From an actinobacterium LLX17 (GTDB taxonomy: Bacteria; Actinomycetota; Actinomycetes; Propionibacteriales; Nocardioidaceae), in the NCBI GenBank assembly GCA_000471045.1, contig KI301992.1:1-64000 (forward strand): a stretch of DNA of 64,000 nt, read 5' to 3'. The notes beneath the pieces are model-generated. The model did no database searches. It had not been told where the DNA came from and saw nothing but the letters and a program-made list of their open reading frames with translations. Below are positions 60,814-64,000 of this stretch, piece by piece (the first letter of the stretch is position 1; every line of letters begins with the position of its first letter). The position numbers and the translations under genes were made by a program.

Positions 60814-62373
60814 ATGACCGACGCGACAGCCCTCGACGACCCCACGGTCGCCTCGTCGCCCTCACCGACCTGCCTGGAGATGATCGGTGTCTCCAAGCAG
60901 TTCGGCGGGCACCAGGCCCTGGAGGACGTGTCCATCACGCTGAGCCCTGGCCGGGTGCTGGCCCTGTGCGGCGCCAACGGCGCCGGCAAGTCGACCCTGG
61001 TCCGCATCCTGGCCGGGGCGGAGTCCGCGGACACCGGCACCATCCGGGTGCACGGGTCGGAGGTCTCGATCCATGCACCCCAGGACGCGACGCGGCTCGG
61101 CCTGAGCTTCATCCACCAAGAGCTCAACCTGGTCCCGAAGTTCACCGCTCTGCAGAACATGGCGATGGGCGCGGACCGCACGGGGCGGGGTGGCGTGCTC
61201 GACCTGCGCAGCTTGCGCCGCAAGGCCCTGCAGGTGCAGGAGCGCATCGGGTACCAGGTGCCGCTGGACGTGAAGGTCGAGGACCTGGCGGTCTCGGAAC
61301 GGTGGATGGTGTCCCTCGGTCGCTCGCTGATGCGCGACGCGACGATCGTCGCGATGGACGAGCCGACGGCGTCCTTCACCCGGGAGGAGGCCGAACGGCT
61401 CTACTCCATCATCGACGAGCTGACCGCTGACGGCGTCGGCATCATCTACATCTCCCACCGTCTGGAGGAGGTGCTGCAGGTCGCGGACGACGTCACCGTG
61501 CTGCGCAACGGGCGGCTGGTCGGCAGCTTCGCGGCCGCGGACCTCGACATCGCCTCGCTGACCCACCACATCGTGGGGCGTGAGGTCGCCCAAGTGGCGC
61601 ACCGGGCCGGGGAGGTGGACCCGGCGTCGGGGCCCGCCCTGCTGGAGGTCCGTGGTCTGACGCGCGAGCCCCGCGTCAGGGACGCCAGCCTCACGCTGCA
61701 CCGCGGCGAGATCCTCGGCGTCGCCGGCCTCGTCGGCTCGGGCCGCACCGAGCTGGCGCGTCTGCTCATCGGTGCCGATCCGGTCGGCGCGGGGACCATG
61801 ACCCTCGACGGTGCTCCGTACCGTCCCCGATCTCCGTTCGAGGCGATCAAGGCCGGCGTGGCCCTCGTCCCGGAGGAGCGTCGGTCACAAGGCCTGATCC
61901 TGCGCAACACGGTCAGCACCAACCTCGGCATGGCGTCGTTGCGCGAGCCGGGCAACAAGCTCGGGACCTACAGCCCGCGCCGCGCCGTCAGGATCGCCCG
62001 CGAGGCGGTCGCGCGGTTCGGCATCAAGGCCAACTCCGTCCACGAGACGGTGGGCGAGCTCAGCGGCGGCAATCAGCAGAAGATCGTCGTCGGCAAGTAC
62101 GTGCTCGCCGGCCCCCAGCTGCTGATCCTCGACGAGCCGACCGTCGGCGTCGACGTCGGCGCCCGCGGCGAGATCTACGACATCATCCGGGACCTCGCCG
62201 CAGCCGGGACGTCGATCCTGATGATCTCCAGCGACTTCGAGGAGCTCGCGATCTGTGACCGCGTGGTGGTCATGCGCGAAGGATCGATCGTCGCCACCGT
62301 GCCCGCGGCCCGGGCCACGAAGGACCACCTCACCTCGCTCTGCTTCGGCACGACAGAACAGGAACCGTCATGA
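60814..62373 (+). CDS. Sugar-type ABC transporter ATP-binding protein (RbsA class)
   Basis: 519 residues with two ABC domains. The first has Walker A CGANGAGKSTLVRIL (about 55-69), signature-region LAVSERWMVSLGRSLM and Walker B IVAMDEPTASF. The second has a degenerate Walker A (GLVGSGRTELARLL), signature LSGGNQQKIVVGKYV and ILDEPTVGVDVGARGEIYD. This is the normal RbsA arrangement. ATG 60814 follows GAGGAGG. Coupled to the permease by ATGA. Confidence 0.95.
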   Translation: MTDATALDDPTVASSPSPTCLEMIGVSKQFGGHQALEDVSITLSPGRVLALCGANGAGKSTLVRILAGAESADTGTIRVHGSEVSIHAPQDATRLGLSFIHQELNLVPKFTALQNMAMGADRTGRGGVLDLRSLRRKALQVQERIGYQVPLDVKVEDLAVSERWMVSLGRSLMRDATIVAMDEPTASFTREEAERLYSIIDELTADGVGIIYISHRLEEVLQVADDVTVLRNGRLVGSFAAADLDIASLTHHIVGREVAQVAHRAGEVDPASGPALLEVRGLTREPRVRDASLTLHRGEILGVAGLVGSGRTELARLLIGADPVGAGTMTLDGAPYRPRSPFEAIKAGVALVPEERRSQGLILRNTVSTNLGMASLREPGNKLGTYSPRRAVRIAREAVARFGIKANSVHETVGELSGGNQQKIVVGKYVLAGPQLLILDEPTVGVDVGARGEIYDIIRDLAAAGTSILMISSDFEELAICDRVVVMREGSIVATVPAARATKDHLTSLCFGTTEQEPS

Positions 62374-63374
62374 GCACTGTCACTCTCGATCCGACGTCCG
62401 TCGTCGCGACTCGACCCGCGAGCGCACGCATCTGGAAGTGGTTCGGCCGCTACGGCGCGCTGCTCGTGCTCGGCGTCCTCGTCGTGGGGACGAGCCTGCT
62501 CGAGCCGACGACGTTCGCCACGTACGACAACTTCATCAACATCCTGAACCAGAGCGCCCTCTCCGCGATCATCGCGATGGGCCTGACGTTCGCCCTGGTC
62601 ACCGGCGAGTTCGACCTCAGCATCGGCAACGTCGCGAGCCTGTCGGGGGTGGTCTGTCTCAGCACGATGGTCAACCAGGACATCGGCATCGTCGCGGCCC
62701 TCGTTCTCGCGGTCGCCATCGGTGCTCTCGTGGGTCTGGTCAACGGACTCGTCGTGACGCTCCTGAACGTCAACGCCTTGGTGGCGACGCTCGGCATCGG
62801 CACGGTGGCCGTGGGTGTCAACTACGCCGTGGCGGGCGGCACACCGATCGGACTGCCGGACCCGGGCGGCTTCATCCAGCTCACGCTGGGCCGCTTCCTC
62901 GGCATTCCGTACCCCGTCTTCATGATGTTCGGCCTCGCGGCGATCCTGTGGTTCATCCTGAACCGGACGGTGCTCGGCCAGTCAATGCAGGCCGTGGGCG
63001 GCAATCCGGTCGCCGCGCAGCTGTCGGGCATCCGGGTCGACCGGGTGCGGGTCTTCGCGTTCGTGATCTGCGGCATCTGCGCCGCTCTGACCGGCATCCT
63101 GCTGGCGTCGCGCACCGGCAGCGCCGCGGTCTCCGGCGGCGACTCCTACCTGCTGGCAGCCTTCGCCGCGGCGTTCTTCGGCTCGGCGGTCCTGCGGGAC
63201 GGCGAGTTCCACGTGCTGGGCACGCTCGTCGGTGTCATCACGGTCTCGGTCGGCTTCAACGCCATCGCGCTGATCGGTCTGGAGACGTACTGGCAGTACC
63301 TGTTCCAGGGCCTGCTCCTGATCCTGGGGGTCGGCGTCGGTTCGCTGGCGCGGCGTCGAGCGGCGGCGGCCTGA
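62370..63374 (+). CDS. Ribose-type ABC transporter permease (RbsC class)
   Basis: 334-residue permease with 8-10 helices. Typical features are MGLTFALVTGEFDLSIGNVA, the family motif ALVATLGIGTVAVGVNYA and MQAVGGNPVAAQLSGIRVDR. Together with the lipoprotein and ATPase it completes an importer. ATG 62370 overlaps the ATPase stop. It is followed by the operator and promoter of the enoyl-CoA hydratase gene. Confidence 0.95.
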   Translation: MSTVTLDPTSVVATRPASARIWKWFGRYGALLVLGVLVVGTSLLEPTTFATYDNFINILNQSALSAIIAMGLTFALVTGEFDLSIGNVASLSGVVCLSTMVNQDIGIVAALVLAVAIGALVGLVNGLVVTLLNVNALVATLGIGTVAVGVNYAVAGGTPIGLPDPGGFIQLTLGRFLGIPYPVFMMFGLAAILWFILNRTVLGQSMQAVGGNPVAAQLSGIRVDRVRVFAFVICGICAALTGILLASRTGSAAVSGGDSYLLAAFAAAFFGSAVLRDGEFHVLGTLVGVITVSVGFNAIALIGLETYWQYLFQGLLLILGVGVGSLARRRAAAA

Positions 63375-63380
63375 TGAATA

Positions 63381-63408
63381 TGAACTTGAACTCGGATTCA
63401 GGTAGGGT
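63381..63408 (+). promoter_or_regulatory. Operator-like sequence, copy 2, with the leaderless promoter of the enoyl-CoA hydratase
   Basis: TGAACTTGAACTCGGATTCA at 63381-63400, the second copy of the 56635 motif, runs directly into the -10 box TAGGGT (63403-63408), which is 6 bases before ATG 63415. A bound protein would block RNA polymerase. Confidence 0.7.
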
Positions 63409-63414
63409 GTCGGC

Positions 63415-64000
63415 ATGACGACCTCCTCCGAACCGCTCGTGCTGACCGAGCGCCGCGGCGCAGTGCTCGTGCTGACCCTCAACCGGCCGGACCGCCTGAA
63501 CGCGTGGACCGACGCGCTGGAGGACGAGTACTTCGCGGCCCTCGAGGCCGGCGACCGGGACCCCGACGTCCGGGCCATCGTGGTGACCGGTGCGGGCCGC
63601 GGGTTCTGCGCGGGCGCCGACATGGACGACCTTTCCGGCGCCCAGGACGCGACCGACACCGAGATCGACCGGCCGCGGCCCCGTCACCTGCCCCTCACGA
63701 TCCGCACGCCGCTCGTGGCCGCCGTCAACGGTGCGGCGGCTGGGCTCGGGCTGGTCGAGGCGCTCTACTGCGACGTGCGGTTCGCGTCGCCGCAGGCACT
63801 GTTCCTCACCAGCTTCGTGCGTCGTGGCCTGATCGCCGAGTACGGAGTGTCGTGGCTGCTGCCGCGCATCGTGGGGCACAGCCGGGCCCTCGACCTGCTC
63901 CTGTCCGGCCGGCGGGTCGATGGCGAGGAGGCGTACCGGATCGGTCTGGTCGACCACCTGGTTCCGGCCGACGAGCTGGTCGAGGCCGCCGTCGCCTACG
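63415..64000 (+). CDS. Enoyl-CoA hydratase/isomerase family protein, 3' end outside window
   Basis: 195 residues visible of about 260. Crotonase motifs: VLVLTLNRPDRLNAW near residue 18, VVTGAGRGFCAGADMDDL, and VAAVNGAAAGLGLVEALYCD with the oxyanion-hole glycines. The RFASPQALFLTSFVRRGLI region is family-typical, and the usual glutamate is seen in AEYGVSW. It would hydrate an enoyl-CoA in the same degradation pathway. No stop is reached by base 64000. Confidence 0.94.
   Translation, partial: MTTSSEPLVLTERRGAVLVLTLNRPDRLNAWTDALEDEYFAALEAGDRDPDVRAIVVTGAGRGFCAGADMDDLSGAQDATDTEIDRPRPRHLPLTIRTPLVAAVNGAAAGLGLVEALYCDVRFASPQALFLTSFVRRGLIAEYGVSWLLPRIVGHSRALDLLLSGRRVDGEEAYRIGLVDHLVPADELVEAAVAY

Overview
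The window comes from a high-GC actinobacterium, most plausibly a Nocardioidaceae-type organism (Nocardioides/Aeromicrobium-like). This is inferred from the very high GC, the aerobic-type cobalamin genes with a fused ChlI/ChlD-type chelatase, the desferrioxamine-type siderophore operon, DUF3073, an SCO6745-family protein, a purF-purM block, valine dehydrogenase, and many genes with a TANNNT -10 box only 6-7 bases before the start codon. No search was run, so the genus is inference. There is no rRNA, tRNA, integrase, transposase or CRISPR array that I can see, and no gene-free stretch longer than 300 bases.

Bases 1-24600 are a cobalamin (B12) island in five transcription units. Four of them sit behind recognisable cobalamin riboswitches. 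Riboswitch at ~3830 (-): cbtB, cbtA, cobT, cobS, cobD (cut by the window edge). Riboswitch at ~10600 (-): a fused ChlI/D-type chelatase subunit, cobO, a cobB-cobC fusion, uroporphyrinogen-III methyltransferase and a histidine phosphatase. Riboswitch at ~18980 (-): an ABC importer for B12 or a related chelate (SBP, permease, ATPase), then cobG, cobH and a cobI-cobJ fusion. Riboswitch at ~19923 (+): cobN, cobF. cobL-cobM (+) has no visible riboswitch. cobU lies apart at 40451. cobK and cobQ are not in the window. CobG ends before the region that normally carries its C-terminal cysteine cluster.

The most unusual feature is a set of short repeats that have entered these genes. There are two related long-armed palindromes (6446-6514 and 12819-12881), another palindrome inside cobF (24094-24157), one between convergent genes (42287-42339), and a ~35-base repeat in at least five copies (7621, 7897, 9146, 19888, 27685). 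Several copies are translated in frame: in the linker of the CobB-CobC fusion, near the CobB N-terminus, in the chelatase linker, in CobF and in the siderophore decarboxylase.

Bases 24566-34620 hold a TetR/hydrolase pair, a DUF2461 gene and an iron-box-preceded desferrioxamine-type operon (desA, desB, desC, desD). It ends in an unusual fusion of a penicillin-acylase (Ntn hydrolase) with a second DesC-like acyltransferase. Bases 34693-38085 encode a sortase-type (LPDTG) surface protein with a seven-blade YVTN propeller and six Ig-like repeats. Bases 38100-54400 are mostly core or conserved actinobacterial genes: MBL hydrolase, universal stress protein, cobU, MpaB-type oxygenase, SCP2-like, SRPBCC, purF, purM, DinB, DUF3073, MMPL/MarR pair, valine dehydrogenase, DASS transporter, SDR and TetR. 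Bases 54452-64000 carry a sterol-desaturase-type hydroxylase and an acyl-CoA catabolic cluster (thiolase, acyl-CoA synthetase, SDR, HAD, a ribose-type ABC importer, enoyl-CoA hydratase). Two of its promoter regions share an operator-like sequence, and one also has a consensus Crp/GlxR site.
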